From contig RAYR01000001.1 of NCBI GenBank assembly GCA_003612405.1, forward strand, positions 244,257 through 308,256: a DNA stretch of 64,000 bases, given 5' to 3'. Origin of the DNA: a bacterium 0.1xD8-71. Its GTDB lineage: Bacteria; Bacillota; Clostridia; Lachnospirales; Lachnospiraceae. A program made the position numbers and the translations under genes. Of the stretch, positions 31,791 through 41,733 are shown piece after piece. Under the pieces are notes generated by a model, which saw only the letters and a program-made list of their open reading frames with translations, was not told the origin of the DNA and ran no database searches. Every line of letters starts with the position of its first letter. Position 1 is the first letter of the stretch.

Positions 31791-32543
31791 TCACAAAAAT
31801 AATTTTTGTAAAATATTCTGCACACTCTGGGTCGTCAGATACAGCAGATTCATGGGGAGGCCGCAGACGGATACGGTCCTGCCGTGTCTGCAATCATGAA
31901 TGGCCTTGGATACCACATAGCCGGTCTCCATCATGGTAAGTTTTTTGATGCCATGCAGCGGTGAATCCGTTCCATAGGCATGGGTAAGAAACGGGGTGTT
32001 GACCGGGCCCGGACAGACTGCTGTCACGGTGATGCCGCGGCCTTTTAATTCCTGTTCCAATGCCCGGCTTAAGGAGTATACATAGGCTTTGGAGGCCGCA
32101 TAAACGGCAAAGGCCGCCTGGGGAACAAAAGCCGCCCCGGAAGAAAACTGCAAAATCTTACTGCCCTTTTTCATATAGGGCAGACAGATTCTGGTCATAC
32201 TGGTCAGGGCCTGGATATTCAGTTTGATCATGGCATCTATATTCTCCCTGCTCTGTCTGGAGAACATGCCATGACTGCCCACACCGGCACAGTTTACCAG
32301 GACGGTGATGGTGGGATCTGTTATGGCAAGCACTTCCTCAAACTGCTGTAAGGCCTTCTCATCGGTCAGATCTATGGCGATGGTACGAGTTTTATTTCCA
32401 AGAGACCGGGACAACTCTTCCAGGGCATCTTTTCTGCGTGCCAGAAGCCAGATCTCATCGGTATGTCCAAGTTTCCTGTCAAGCTGTCTGGCAAATTCAC
32501 TTCCAAGGCCGGAGGAGGCGCCGGTGATAATCGCAATCTTCAT
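31791..32543 (-). CDS. short-chain dehydrogenase/reductase
   Basis: A 250-residue SDR enzyme. The nucleotide-binding motif is TGASSGLG (7-14), with NCAG at 84-87, catalytic Ser134-135, Tyr148 and Lys152 (YAASK). The C-terminal VCPGPVNTPF is typical. Substrate unknown; cytosolic NAD(P)-dependent oxidoreduction of a small alcohol/ketone or lipid is implied. It is six bases downstream of the YgiQ gene. Confidence 0.88.
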   Translation of the reverse strand: MKIAIITGASSGLGSEFARQLDRKLGHTDEIWLLARRKDALEELSRSLGNKTRTIAIDLTDEKALQQFEEVLAITDPTITVLVNCAGVGSHGMFSRQSRENIDAMIKLNIQALTSMTRICLPYMKKGSKILQFSSGAAFVPQAAFAVYAASKAYVYSLSRALEQELKGRGITVTAVCPGPVNTPFLTHAYGTDSPLHGIKKLTMMETGYVVSKAIHDCRHGRTVSVCGLPMNLLYLTTQSVQNILQKLFL

Positions 32544-32549
32544 AATCCA

Positions 32550-34442
32550 TCATTCCTTTTTCTGTTTCTTTTGGTGTACATTCCGGATGGTCTTTTTCTT
32601 AACTGTTTTCCCCGTTTTCTTTTTAGGGGGCTGATTCGAGGAGGCATTTTGATTCCTGGGCCGGATCAGACACTTGGGGCCGAAACCGATCAGGTCTTTG
32701 CGCCCGGCCTTGATGAGGGCCTCCTGTACCAGTTCATAATTACCGGGGTTACGGTACTGAATCAGGGCGCGTTGCATGGCCTTCTCATGCGGATTGCGGC
32801 AGACATAGACTCTGCTTTTGTCTCTTGGATCAATGCCGGTATAGTACATGACTGTGGAGACGGTGGACGGTGTGGGATAGAAATCCTGCACCTGTTCCGG
32901 CATATAGCCTAAGTCCCGCAGGTACTCTGCAAGTTCCACGGCCTCTTTCAGCGTGGATCCCGGATGAGAGGACATCAGATACGGCACCAGGAACTGTTTT
33001 TTGGCAAGTGCCTCATTGATCTGCCTGTATTTACTGACAAATCGTTCATAGACTGCCTTAGAGGGCTTGCCCATCCGCGACAGGACAGTGTCACAGATGT
33101 GTTCCGGCGCTACTTTGAGCTGGCCGCTCACATGATGTTCGACAAGCTCCCGAAAGAAGGTATCATCTTTATCTGCCAGCAGATAGTCAAAACGGATGCC
33201 GGAACGGATAAATACCTTTTTCACACCCGGCAGAGCCCGCAGACTGCGCAATAGGGTCAGGTAATCTTCATGATCTACACGCAGGTTGGGACAGGGTGCC
33301 GGGAAAAGGCACTGTCTGTTTTTGCATACGCCCTGTGTCATCTGTTTCGCACAGGAAGGATGGCGGAAATTCGCCGTAGGTCCGCCCACATCGTGAATAT
33401 AGCCTTTAAAGTCCTTGTCCTTTGTCATCAGTACGGCTTCCCGCAGAAGGGATTCATGGCTTCTTGTCTGTATCGTCCGGCCCTGGTGAAAGGTCAGCGC
33501 ACAGAAATTACAGCCGCCAAAACAACCCCGGTTGCTGATCAGGGAGAATTTGATCTCCGCGATTGCCGGTACACCGCCCTGAGACTCGTAGGAAGGATGA
33601 TAGGTCCGCATATAGGGAAGATCGTAGACATCATCCATTTCCTGTACGGTAAGAGGCGGCTGGGGCGGATTCTGCACCACATAGACTCCATTGGGGTAAG
33701 GCTCGATCAGCGTCTTGCCGGTAAAAGGATCGGTATTCTGGTATTGGAGCCCAAAACTTCTGGCATATTCTTTGGGTTCTGCCTTCATGGCGTCGTAGGA
33801 AGGCAATAGGATTTCATCGTAGATGCCTGTAATATCCCGGGTCTTGTAGACGGTTCCCGGAATAAAAGTGATATCCTGCACGGCGATGCCGTTTGCCAGG
33901 GCGTCGGCAATCTCTACAATGGACTTCTCTCCCATTCCGTAAGAAATCAGATCGGCCTGACTGTCCAACAGGATGGAACGTTTGAAGCTGTCTGACCAGT
34001 AATCATAGTGGGCCATTCGTCTGAGGCTTGCTTCGATACCGCCTATGATGACGGGGGTATCTTTATAGACCCGGCGGATCAGATTGCCATAGACCACCGT
34101 TGCGTGATCCGGGCGTCTGCCCATTACGCCGCCGGGCGTATAGGCATCTGTCTGGCGGCGTTTGCCGGAGACGTAATAATGATTGACCATGGAGTCCATA
34201 TTACCGCCGGAAATCAGAAATCCAAGCCGTGGCTTTCCCAACACGGTAATACTTCGCGGGTCTTTCCAGTCCGGCTGGGAAATGATGCCTGCCGTGTAGC
34301 CATGGGATTCCAGGACCCGGCTGATAATGGCATGGCCAAAAGACGGATGATCCACATAGGCATCCCCGATCACATAGACAAAATCAAGCTGTTTACAGCC
34401 TGCCTGTTCCATTTCTTCTCTACTGACGGGTAAAAATCCCAT
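32550..34442 (-). CDS. ygiQ: YgiQ family radical SAM protein
   Basis: A 630-residue radical SAM protein of the YgiQ/UPF0313 family. It begins FLPVSREEM and has the [16 protein letters not shown] block near 135-150. The cluster motif is Cys307-Cys311-Cys314 ([12 protein letters not shown]), followed by [13 protein letters not shown] and [17 protein letters not shown]. Function is unknown. The lysine-rich tail ([16 protein letters not shown]) suggests nucleic-acid contact. Its start overlaps the HAD gene by 23 bases. Confidence 0.93.
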   Translation of the reverse strand: MGFLPVSREEMEQAGCKQLDFVYVIGDAYVDHPSFGHAIISRVLESHGYTAGIISQPDWKDPRSITVLGKPRLGFLISGGNMDSMVNHYYVSGKRRQTDAYTPGGVMGRRPDHATVVYGNLIRRVYKDTPVIIGGIEASLRRMAHYDYWSDSFKRSILLDSQADLISYGMGEKSIVEIADALANGIAVQDITFIPGTVYKTRDITGIYDEILLPSYDAMKAEPKEYARSFGLQYQNTDPFTGKTLIEPYPNGVYVVQNPPQPPLTVQEMDDVYDLPYMRTYHPSYESQGGVPAIAEIKFSLISNRGCFGGCNFCALTFHQGRTIQTRSHESLLREAVLMTKDKDFKGYIHDVGGPTANFRHPSCAKQMTQGVCKNRQCLFPAPCPNLRVDHEDYLTLLRSLRALPGVKKVFIRSGIRFDYLLADKDDTFFRELVEHHVSGQLKVAPEHICDTVLSRMGKPSKAVYERFVSKYRQINEALAKKQFLVPYLMSSHPGSTLKEAVELAEYLRDLGYMPEQVQDFYPTPSTVSTVMYYTGIDPRDKSRVYVCRNPHEKAMQRALIQYRNPGNYELVQEALIKAGRKDLIGFGPKCLIRPRNQNASSNQPPKKKTGKTVKKKTIRNVHQKKQKKE

Positions 34443-35079
34443 TTTCCATCAACTCCTTGAACTCGTAGGTGTAATAATCTGCCTGTCGTCTTTTCTCATC
34501 ATCCTGATAGGCGGAATACTGATCGTAAACGGCACATACCTTCATCCCCGCGGCGATGCCTGCCTGGATGCCCGGTACGATATCTTCAAATACCAGACAG
34601 TCTGCCGGGGAGACCTTGAGGGTGTCAGAGACAGCCAGATAAATATCCGGGGCCGGCTTACCTTTCTCCACTTCACAGGCTGTCATGATACAGTCAAAAT
34701 AAGATTCCAGATGATGGGCCCGCACCACAGTCTCCACCAGCTGTCTGGAATTGCTGGTGGCAATACCAAGCAGGATGCCGTTAGCCTTACAATAATCCAG
34801 CAGTTCTTTTACACCCTTTTTTAAGGGAACTTCTCTCTCATATTTATCCCAGGCCATACGATTCCAGTCTTCCTTGATCTGTTCCAGACTGTCGGGCAGT
34901 GCAAACCGTTCTTTAAAATAGGCGGCAGTTTCCGAGAAACTCATGCCTTCGATATCGGCTTGCAGCTTATCCGGCAGTGCAATACCAAACCTTCCCAGAT
35001 ACTCTATGTCGATAGAACGCCAGATCCACATGGAATCTACCATGGAACCGTCCAGATCAAATATTACCGCTTTAATCAT
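34420..35079 (-). CDS. HAD-superfamily phosphatase (beta-phosphoglucomutase-like)
   Basis: A 219-residue HAD hydrolase. Motif I is [11 protein letters not shown] (Asp8, Asp10), motif II is GIATSNS, motif III lysine in [12 protein letters not shown], motif IV is [16 protein letters not shown]. The cap between motifs I and II is of the helical beta-PGM/phosphoglycolate type. Substrate unknown. Its upstream region also serves the divergent ylbJ gene. Confidence 0.87.
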   Translation of the reverse strand: MIKAVIFDLDGSMVDSMWIWRSIDIEYLGRFGIALPDKLQADIEGMSFSETAAYFKERFALPDSLEQIKEDWNRMAWDKYEREVPLKKGVKELLDYCKANGILLGIATSNSRQLVETVVRAHHLESYFDCIMTACEVEKGKPAPDIYLAVSDTLKVSPADCLVFEDIVPGIQAGIAAGMKVCAVYDQYSAYQDDEKRRQADYYTYEFKELMENGIFTRQ

Positions 35080-35140
35080 TTTTGTTTTCCTCTGTTGAAT
35101 ATATATTAGTAACTACAATCTTTTTCGTCCGGTATATGCC

Positions 35141-36097
35141 ATGCTGAAAACATCCGCTTATCCTGTCAAAGCATCCACTTATTCTGCAAAAATACAGCAG
35201 ATGCTTCTCACAGCTCTTGGAGTCTATCTGATCGTATTGCTGCTCGCCTATCCGGCCCTGTCCCTGGAATATGCTTCCAAAGGGTTGGTATTATGGTTTA
35301 ACAAAATGATCCCCACCTTGCTGCCTTTCATGATTCTTTCCGGGATTATGATCCGTATGAATCTCACCCATAAGTGTGTGGGGCTGTTTCATCCTTTGCT
35401 TGGCCGTCTCTACGGCACTTCTCCCAATGGCACCTATACCATTCTGATGGGATTTCTGTGCGGCTTTCCCATGGGTGCACGGATTGTCGGAGAATTACTG
35501 GAAGCAGGCAGAATCAGCCGCAGGGAAGGCAGTTTTCTGCTGTCATTCTGCAATAATATCGGTCCCATCTATTTCTTAAGCTTTGTGGTACCGATGTTGA
35601 GAATCCGCAGACCCCTGCTCCCCTTTTGCATTATGTACGGGTTGCCTTTATTGTATGGCATGGCGGTGATGCGGATGCCCGGCAGACATTCCGGCGACAT
35701 GGCATCGGATGTTTCTTTCCATCAGGGACAAAGTCTGTCTCTTCCTGCGGCGGTAGATGCTTCTGTTGTCTCCGGACTGACAGGCATCGCAAAACTGGGC
35801 GGCTATATGGTATTTTTTAATCTGTTAAATATTGTCTTTGTACCCTTTGAAAATCTGCCTGCCCTGATTCTGCGGTTTTATAACTGCATCCTGGAAATCA
35901 CCAGCGGGATTGACCGGTGCGGTCACTTTAATCCTTATCTGGTTCTGATTCTGCTTCCCTTCGGCGGATTTTCCTGTTTCGCACAGACCTACAGCATGAT
36001 TCAGCACACAGATCTTTCTCTGCGCCCTTATCTGTTCCATAAACTGATGCAGACGGGAATCACAGCGCTTTGTTATATCCTGTGGCATCCCTTTTAA
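35141..36097 (+). CDS. ylbJ: sporulation integral membrane protein YlbJ
   Basis: A 318-residue protein with about six to seven membrane segments of the nucleoside-transporter-gate (YlbJ/SpoVB-region) type: YASKGLVLWFNKMIPTLLPFMILSGIM near residue 47-73, and GFLCGFPMGARIVGELLEAG, NNIGPIYFLSF. In Bacillus it is made in the mother cell during sporulation. Its presence supports a spore former. It is the only plus-strand gene in this stretch and ends two bases before the convergent amidase gene. Confidence 0.9.
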   Translation: MLKTSAYPVKASTYSAKIQQMLLTALGVYLIVLLLAYPALSLEYASKGLVLWFNKMIPTLLPFMILSGIMIRMNLTHKCVGLFHPLLGRLYGTSPNGTYTILMGFLCGFPMGARIVGELLEAGRISRREGSFLLSFCNNIGPIYFLSFVVPMLRIRRPLLPFCIMYGLPLLYGMAVMRMPGRHSGDMASDVSFHQGQSLSLPAAVDASVVSGLTGIAKLGGYMVFFNLLNIVFVPFENLPALILRFYNCILEITSGIDRCGHFNPYLVLILLPFGGFSCFAQTYSMIQHTDLSLRPYLFHKLMQTGITALCYILWHPF

Positions 36098-36099
36098 GG

Positions 36100-37554
36100 T
36101 TACCGCCTTCTTCGTCTGCGCTTCTTCCGGCTCCGGACTAAAAGAATCATGGATAAAGCCATCCCCAGTACCAAAAGCGCACATACCAGGCATACGGTCA
36201 GAAAATATTCCAAAGATATTGATTGCTGCGCTTGCTGTGAGTCAGCGCTGTGGGATGTTCTCCCAGAATTGCCAGGATTCGTCTCTTCCTTGTCTTTTCC
36301 GGCCGGCTGGTTATCTGTTCCAGAATTTTTATCCGGTGCCGTTTCCTGATTCGTCCCGAGTTCCATGGTTTCTGCAGCGGTTTCCACGGCCTCCTCTTTC
36401 TCCTTTTCAGCAGCAAGTTCCTCCTCCGTCTTATAATCCATGGAAGGAAGAGAAAGCAGGTTGCTTTCGGTAATCAGATCATAACCGTTATAACCATTGA
36501 CTACAATCTGCGGTATGATGTGCGGGGGAACCTGCATGGTAAAGGTGATGGTATCCTGGGATTTATCGCCCCAGGGCTGTAGGCCGGAGAAAGTCTCTCC
36601 GCCGTCATAACTGTAGGTATAGTATAACATGCCGCTGTCATAGTCTGCGGCGGAAATCTGTACCGTGACCTCGCCGGTTTCCATATCCTGCGAAACAAGA
36701 TCTATCAGACACACATCCGGCGGCGTACTGTCTGGCCTTACCGTGTGAGCTGGCACCGGCACCTCCAGATTCTGATAATTGCTGTAATCAACACCGAGAA
36801 CATCTGACTTCAGGTTAAAATACTTTGCGGCGGCGGTGGCATCCAGCCGTCCGAAAGTCTCCCATTGCTCCCTGCCCTCGCAAAAGGAACGGTCATTCAT
36901 ATGATCCATATGACAATGCTCAATGAGGACACAGGGAACATCCAGCTCCGAAGCAGTGCGGATTATGCCATAATAATCGATGCCGTCCTTATTGAGTCTT
37001 GTCTTGATTCCCCGGGAATACAGGCCAAGTTCCTGAAGCATCTGCATTTCTACAGAGGCAAAACTGTAGCCTTTGCTGTGTTCCTCGCCGAAAGCGGATA
37101 CCCAGCACTCGGCTCCAAACAGGGTATGTTCCCTGGACAGATTAAAATGGAGACAGAACATAAAATCGGCATTGACACTCTTTGCGAAGGCACTGCGTTC
37201 TGCCAGGGAAAGTTTCTGATCCCCTGTTCTGGTCAGATAGACTGTGACCCCTTCATATTTCTCCAATTCTTCCTTCATGGCGTTTGCCAGGATCAGGTTC
37301 ATGTCTTTTTCAATAAAGTTCTCGTACAGCCCGCCTTCCTCATCACCCCCGTGTCCGGGATCCAGAACAATGACAAGGGAATCTGTCTCCGGTACGGCAG
37401 GCTCTTCCGGCACTGGAACAACAGCACTTTCCGGCAGGGGTGCCTCATCCTGCGCCCATAGAGTAAGAGGCGGGTAAAGGCAGACACTGCCAAATACCAG
37501 ACAGAGAGTCAGACCAAATAATATGATATTGTTGGATTTTATAATGTGTCCCAT
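36100..37554 (-). CDS. N-acetylmuramoyl-L-alanine amidase with C-terminal membrane anchor
   Basis: A 484-residue amidase_3 enzyme. An N-terminal signal/anchor helix is followed by the zinc-amidase domain (about 60-250) with LDPGHGG (His68), a second histidine in CLHFNLS and the acid in VLIEHCHM. A second, Ig-like module follows at about 270-380, then an acidic Ala/Glu-rich linker, a C-terminal helix (CLVCALLVLGMALSMILLV) and an RSRKKRRRRRR tail. ATG 37554 is used because a terminator occupies the upstream in-frame sequence. It cleaves the stem peptide from cell-wall glycan. Confidence 0.88.
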   Translation of the reverse strand: MGHIIKSNNIILFGLTLCLVFGSVCLYPPLTLWAQDEAPLPESAVVPVPEEPAVPETDSLVIVLDPGHGGDEEGGLYENFIEKDMNLILANAMKEELEKYEGVTVYLTRTGDQKLSLAERSAFAKSVNADFMFCLHFNLSREHTLFGAECWVSAFGEEHSKGYSFASVEMQMLQELGLYSRGIKTRLNKDGIDYYGIIRTASELDVPCVLIEHCHMDHMNDRSFCEGREQWETFGRLDATAAAKYFNLKSDVLGVDYSNYQNLEVPVPAHTVRPDSTPPDVCLIDLVSQDMETGEVTVQISAADYDSGMLYYTYSYDGGETFSGLQPWGDKSQDTITFTMQVPPHIIPQIVVNGYNGYDLITESNLLSLPSMDYKTEEELAAEKEKEEAVETAAETMELGTNQETAPDKNSGTDNQPAGKDKEETNPGNSGRTSHSADSQQAQQSISLEYFLTVCLVCALLVLGMALSMILLVRSRKKRRRRRR

Positions 37555-37579
37555 AGGCTCCTTATGAATGACCGGATTT

Positions 37580-37613
37580 GAAAAGAATAAGCCGGCTTCC
37601 CTGGAAACCGGCT
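37580..37613 (-). terminator. rho-independent terminator after the coiled-coil gene
   Basis: A stem AGCCGG (37590-37595) / CCGGCT (37608-37613) with a 12-base loop, followed on the minus strand by TTATTCTTTT. It lies inside what would be the N-terminal extension of the amidase reading frame. Confidence 0.8.
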
Positions 37614-37641
37614 CATTTACTCTGGCCATATTACTATGTAT

Positions 37642-38247
37642 TTACATCAGATTTAATTCCGGGCCGGATTCTGTTTCCCCTTCGGCCTCTTTTAACATCT
37701 TCTCCACTTCCACCGGCCGAAGTTCCGCACGGTTTGCCTTTACAATCTCGTTGTATCCGTTGATTGTATTAAAGAAACTCTCATAATGCTCCGTGGTGGC
37801 TGTGAGGGTGGCAGTCATTGCACTTTCCAGATTGGACAGCATATCGTCCAGATACTGCATGGCCGATGTTCTTACACCGTTGGCTTCCATGGTAGCATTG
37901 TTTAAAATCTCCTGCGCCTGCGTGGTAGCCATCCGCACCACTTCATTGGCCTGCGCATAGGCCTGCTGCATAATCTCATGTTCATTGATCAGTTCTGTGG
38001 TCTGTACCGTGGCATCCTGAATCAATGCCTCCGCTTTTGCCCGGGCATCATTTAAGATAGCTTCCTTGTTGGAGATAATCTTCTGATAACGTTTGATCTC
38101 ATCCGGTGTCTTCATGCGGAGCTCTCTAAGCAGCTCGTCGATTTCTTCTTTATTTACAATGATGTTTGTTTTGGATAAAGGCTGGTATTTGCAGCCGTCA
38201 ATGTAATCTTCGATCTCGTCGATAAGTTGTTCGATTCTACTGCTCAT
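37642..38247 (-). CDS. coiled-coil protein, V-type-ATPase-subunit-H-like/DivIVA-like
   Basis: A 201-residue protein predicted to be mostly helical and coiled-coil (about 30-150: EEIDELLRELRMKTPDEIKR, then repeats such as ARAKAEALIQDA and TTQAQEILNNA). Proteins like it in Lachnospiraceae are labelled ATPase or vacuolar-ATPase subunit H by similarity to a coiled coil; an actual ATPase role is not supported. The gene follows coaD by eight bases, in a parE-parC-rsmD-coaD string. Confidence 0.75.
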   Translation of the reverse strand: MSSRIEQLIDEIEDYIDGCKYQPLSKTNIIVNKEEIDELLRELRMKTPDEIKRYQKIISNKEAILNDARAKAEALIQDATVQTTELINEHEIMQQAYAQANEVVRMATTQAQEILNNATMEANGVRTSAMQYLDDMLSNLESAMTATLTATTEHYESFFNTINGYNEIVKANRAELRPVEVEKMLKEAEGETESGPELNLM

Positions 38248-38255
38248 GCTTACTC

Positions 38256-38744
38256 CTATCTGTTGAAACCATATTTTTTATAAATCAGTTCCGCCACAAA
38301 ATCCGGAACACACTTCGAGATGTCTCCGTTAAAGCTGGCAATCTCCTTGACAGTGGAGGAACTCAGATAAGCATATTCCAGACTGGTCGTCAAAAACACT
38401 GTATCAAGATTGCCATCGGAAAATTTCCGATTGGTCTGTGCAATCTGTAATTCGTATTCAAAATCCGTAATTGCACGAAGGCCCCTGATTGCCACATGGA
38501 CTCCTTTTCTGTCCGCATAGTCAATCAAGAGACCGCTGAAGGAATCTACGGTCACGTTAGGTAGATCTTTGGTCGCTTCTTCTAACATTCTAACACGTTC
38601 TTCCACAGAAAACAATGGAGTCTTTGTATTATTATTTAACACACTTACTGTCAATTCATCAAAAATACTGGATGCACGCCTGATAATATCCAGATGTCCA
38701 AAGGTTACCGGATCAAAACTCCCCGGATAAATAGCTGCTCTCAT
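38256..38744 (-). CDS. coaD: phosphopantetheine adenylyltransferase CoaD
   Basis: A 162-residue enzyme of coenzyme A synthesis that transfers AMP to 4'-phosphopantetheine. It starts [21 protein letters not shown], giving the T/HxGH motif (TFGH, 14-17), and has the [18 protein letters not shown] block and [11 protein letters not shown]. Its normal neighbour rsmD is 107 bases upstream; the gap is AT-rich and has no gene. Confidence 0.96.
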   Translation of the reverse strand: MRAAIYPGSFDPVTFGHLDIIRRASSIFDELTVSVLNNNTKTPLFSVEERVRMLEEATKDLPNVTVDSFSGLLIDYADRKGVHVAIRGLRAITDFEYELQIAQTNRKFSDGNLDTVFLTTSLEYAYLSSSTVKEIASFNGDISKCVPDFVAELIYKKYGFNR

Positions 38745-38851
38745 GGCATATCCTCACATACTTTTGTACATAGTTCTGTTATCATATTAAAACACTTTGT
38801 TCTAAATGTCTTTATTTATTTTCCATTTTTTATAAAAAATTTTGCGACATT

Positions 38852-39400
38852 CTATATTTTTCGACAAAAAACATGTTTGTTCGTCTTGTAGCACTTTTCT
38901 TTTTCCAGCAGATATCCCATCTCATGCAGATAAGAGAAGTCCGTAGATAAAGAGGATTCAATTACAATCAGGGTATCGGCTGTTACCCAGGGGAAGTCCC
39001 GCAAAGCAGACAGTATCTGTTTCTCATAGTCATGATCATAAGGTGGATCCATATAGATGATATCCACAGCCTGTTCGTGGATTCCATACAGCGCACTGAC
39101 AGCATCCTGCCGTAACAGGGTGGCTTGAGGCATAAATTTCGTAAATTGCAGATTGTCCACGATGCAGGTGAGCGCCCGTTTGTTGTTTTCCGCAAAATAG
39201 GCATGTCTGGCACCACGGCTCAAGGCTTCTATGCCTATGCCGCCGCTGCCGCTGAACAGATCCACAAATACGGCGTCATTCAGATACGGCTGTAACATAT
39301 TAAAGAGGGTTTCTTTGATCCGGTCAGTGGTAGGTCTCGTATCCAGACCCTCCGGTGTTTTCAGGGGCAGGCTTCTGGCCGTTCCCGCTATCACTCTCAT
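38852..39400 (-). CDS. rsmD: 16S rRNA (guanine966-N2)-methyltransferase RsmD
   Basis: A 182-residue methyltransferase: begins MRVIAGTARSLPLKTPEG, SAM-binding VDLFSGSGGIGIEALSRGA (46-64), and catalytic DPPY (118-121). It methylates G966 of 16S rRNA. The start has a strong GGAGGAAG site. It is followed by coaD and preceded by a tandem hairpin unit and parC. Confidence 0.95.
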   Translation of the reverse strand: MRVIAGTARSLPLKTPEGLDTRPTTDRIKETLFNMLQPYLNDAVFVDLFSGSGGIGIEALSRGARHAYFAENNKRALTCIVDNLQFTKFMPQATLLRQDAVSALYGIHEQAVDIIYMDPPYDHDYEKQILSALRDFPWVTADTLIVIESSLSTDFSYLHEMGYLLEKEKCYKTNKHVFCRKI

Positions 39401-39416
39401 ATTTGACTTCCTCCCC

Positions 39417-39463
39417 GAGTCCGCGAAGCGGAACTCGCAAGGTTAATTCCGAAGGAATTTACC
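39417..39463 (-). repeat. tandem hairpin unit between parC and rsmD
   Basis: Two adjacent stem-loops with GAA/TTC loops: GAGTCCGC with GCGG-A-ACTC (39417-39436), and GGTTAATTCC with GGAATTTACC (39441-39463). On the minus strand the unit starts a few bases after the parC stop and ends just before the rsmD ribosome binding site. The first 14 bases of the element also occur at 61591-61604. Confidence 0.6.
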
Positions 39464-39470
39464 TTTTTGC

Positions 39471-41711
39471 TTAGTTCTGGCGGACTTTGACTCCTTTGCC
39501 GTCCCGTTTGCCAAGCTTGATCTTGTTTACTTCCAGTTCTTTGCTGCCATAGGTGATGGAATGTTCCACCGCATTTTGTGAATAGTATACGGCCTCGATT
39601 TCATCGGAAGCATTAAGCCGCATCCCCCTTACGCCGATGGCACCCTTCTTCTTCTCCGGGATCTCTTCCACGGCAAAGCGCAGGAAGTAGCCTGCCTTGG
39701 ACTGTAAGATGACATTGCGCTGTTCTTTGTATGCCACAACGCTTATCACTTCATCGCCCTCCTGTAACTTGGTGGCTGCCACAGTACGTTTGGCCACATC
39801 GAACTCACCGCCGTCCACGATTTTGAGCATTGCCTGTCTGGTGGCAAAGATGACCCGGTAAAGATTCAGATCACTCTGGCTCGCTGCATATACAAGGGTT
39901 TCTTTAGAAGAATCGTAATTGCTCACATTATCCACCGGAACGCCCTTATCGCGGAATTTACCGAAAGGCAGATCCATCACTTTCAGGGTGTGGAGTTGTC
40001 CGGTGTTGGTAAAGAGGCATATCTTGCCGGTATTCTTACAGGCAAAAGCGTATTGGTTCTCTGTGTCAGCAGCCTCTTTATTGCGCTCATAAGTGGGAAG
40101 ATCAATGGTTCTGGCATAACCGAACCGATCCATCAAAAAGACGATATCCATCTCTTCTATCTTCTTCTCCACATAGACAGCTTCCCCTGCGTTGGTAATC
40201 TGTGTCCGTCTTTTCCGCTGGTAACTGTCTTTGATGGCATTTAACTCATTGATGATAACCTGGGCCATGGAATCCCGCCTTGCCAGGATATCCTCATAAC
40301 GATAGATATTGGCCATGGTATCTTCATGCTCGTTGATAAGCGCTTCGATTTCCAGGCCAATCAGTTTATAAAGACGCATATCCAGAATGGCATTAGCCTG
40401 TTTTTCACTGAATTGCAGCTGGGCAGCCATCACTTTGGATTCTTTGGATTTAAATTTGATCCCCTCTGTCTTTCCTTCTACCAGACAGGTCTTTGCCATG
40501 GCGCGATCCTTGGAACCGCGCAGGATTTCGATGATCAGGTCGATCACATTGCAGGCTTTGATCAGGCCTTCCTGAATCTCCTTGCGCTCCAGTTCTTTCT
40601 CCAGAAGGTTCTTGTACTTGCGGGCAGTTACCTCATACTGGAAATTAACGCTCTCACGGATAATCTGCTTTAAGCCCATGGTTTCCGGACGGCCGCCACA
40701 GATTGCCAGCATGTTGACACCGAAGGTATCTTCCAGGCGGGTCTTTTTGTACAGCATGTTCTTAAAATTCTCTACATCCGCATCTTTTTTCAACTCAATA
40801 ACGATGCGGATTCCCTCTTTAGAAGACTGGTTGGTAATATCCACAATGTCCTGGGTTTTCTTCGTCTCTGCTAAAGATGCCACATCCATCAGGAACTTAC
40901 CGATATTGGCACCGATCATTGTATAGGGGATCTCTGTAATGACAAGATTAGTCTTTCCACCCTTGGCCTGCTCTACTTCCACTTTTCCACGTAGTTTAAT
41001 CTTACCTGTTCCTGTCTCATAGATTTCCAGAAGTTCATCTTCATTGATGACGATACCTCCGGTAGGGAAATCAGGGCCTTTCACATAATGCATCAGTTCC
41101 CTGGTAGTGATATTCTCATCCAGCATATAGGCCTTGACGGCATCGATCACTTCTGCCAGATTATGAGGCGGTATACTGGTTGCCATACCTACCGCGATAC
41201 CTTCAGAACCGTTGATCAGCAGATTGGGAATTTTTACCGGCAAAACATCGGGTTCCCGCTCTGTCTCATCAAAATTGGGAATGAAATCCACCACATCTTT
41301 GTCCAGATCGGACAGAAAAGCTTCCTGGGTAATGCGTTCCAGCCTTGCCTCCGTATAACGCATAGCGGCAGCGCCATCCCCCTCAATATTACCAAAGTTG
41401 CCGTGGCCGTCAACCAGGGGCAGTCCCCTTTTGAAATCCTGGGTCATGACTACCAGCGCTTCATAGATGGAACTGTCTCCATGAGGATGGTATTTACCCA
41501 TGGTATCCCCTACGATACGCGCTGATTTACGGTAAGGTCTGTCATAACGGATTCCCAGTTCATACATGTCATAGAGGGTTCTTCTCTGCACCGGTTTGAG
41601 TCCGTCCCGGACATCCGGAAGCGCCCTTGCAATGATAACGCTCATGGCGTAGTCAATGAAGGATTTCTGCATGATATCAGAGTATTCCGTTTTGATGATT
41701 CTGTCGTTCAT
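39471..41711 (-). CDS. parC: DNA topoisomerase IV subunit A (ParC)
   Basis: A 746-residue type IIA topoisomerase A subunit: breaks and rejoins DNA to unlink chromosomes. Catalytic tyrosine Tyr119 is in [11 protein letters not shown]. The quinolone-determining stretch is [12 protein letters not shown], with Ser80 and Glu84 (the numbering happens to match E. coli ParC). The C-terminal propeller is shorter than in GyrA and lacks a clear GyrA box, and the partner is directly upstream, so I call ParC; GyrA is the alternative. Confidence 0.8.
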   Translation of the reverse strand: MNDRIIKTEYSDIMQKSFIDYAMSVIIARALPDVRDGLKPVQRRTLYDMYELGIRYDRPYRKSARIVGDTMGKYHPHGDSSIYEALVVMTQDFKRGLPLVDGHGNFGNIEGDGAAAMRYTEARLERITQEAFLSDLDKDVVDFIPNFDETEREPDVLPVKIPNLLINGSEGIAVGMATSIPPHNLAEVIDAVKAYMLDENITTRELMHYVKGPDFPTGGIVINEDELLEIYETGTGKIKLRGKVEVEQAKGGKTNLVITEIPYTMIGANIGKFLMDVASLAETKKTQDIVDITNQSSKEGIRIVIELKKDADVENFKNMLYKKTRLEDTFGVNMLAICGGRPETMGLKQIIRESVNFQYEVTARKYKNLLEKELERKEIQEGLIKACNVIDLIIEILRGSKDRAMAKTCLVEGKTEGIKFKSKESKVMAAQLQFSEKQANAILDMRLYKLIGLEIEALINEHEDTMANIYRYEDILARRDSMAQVIINELNAIKDSYQRKRRTQITNAGEAVYVEKKIEEMDIVFLMDRFGYARTIDLPTYERNKEAADTENQYAFACKNTGKICLFTNTGQLHTLKVMDLPFGKFRDKGVPVDNVSNYDSSKETLVYAASQSDLNLYRVIFATRQAMLKIVDGGEFDVAKRTVAATKLQEGDEVISVVAYKEQRNVILQSKAGYFLRFAVEEIPEKKKGAIGVRGMRLNASDEIEAVYYSQNAVEHSITYGSKELEVNKIKLGKRDGKGVKVRQN

Positions 41712-41733
41712 AATAATTTAACCCTCTTATACT

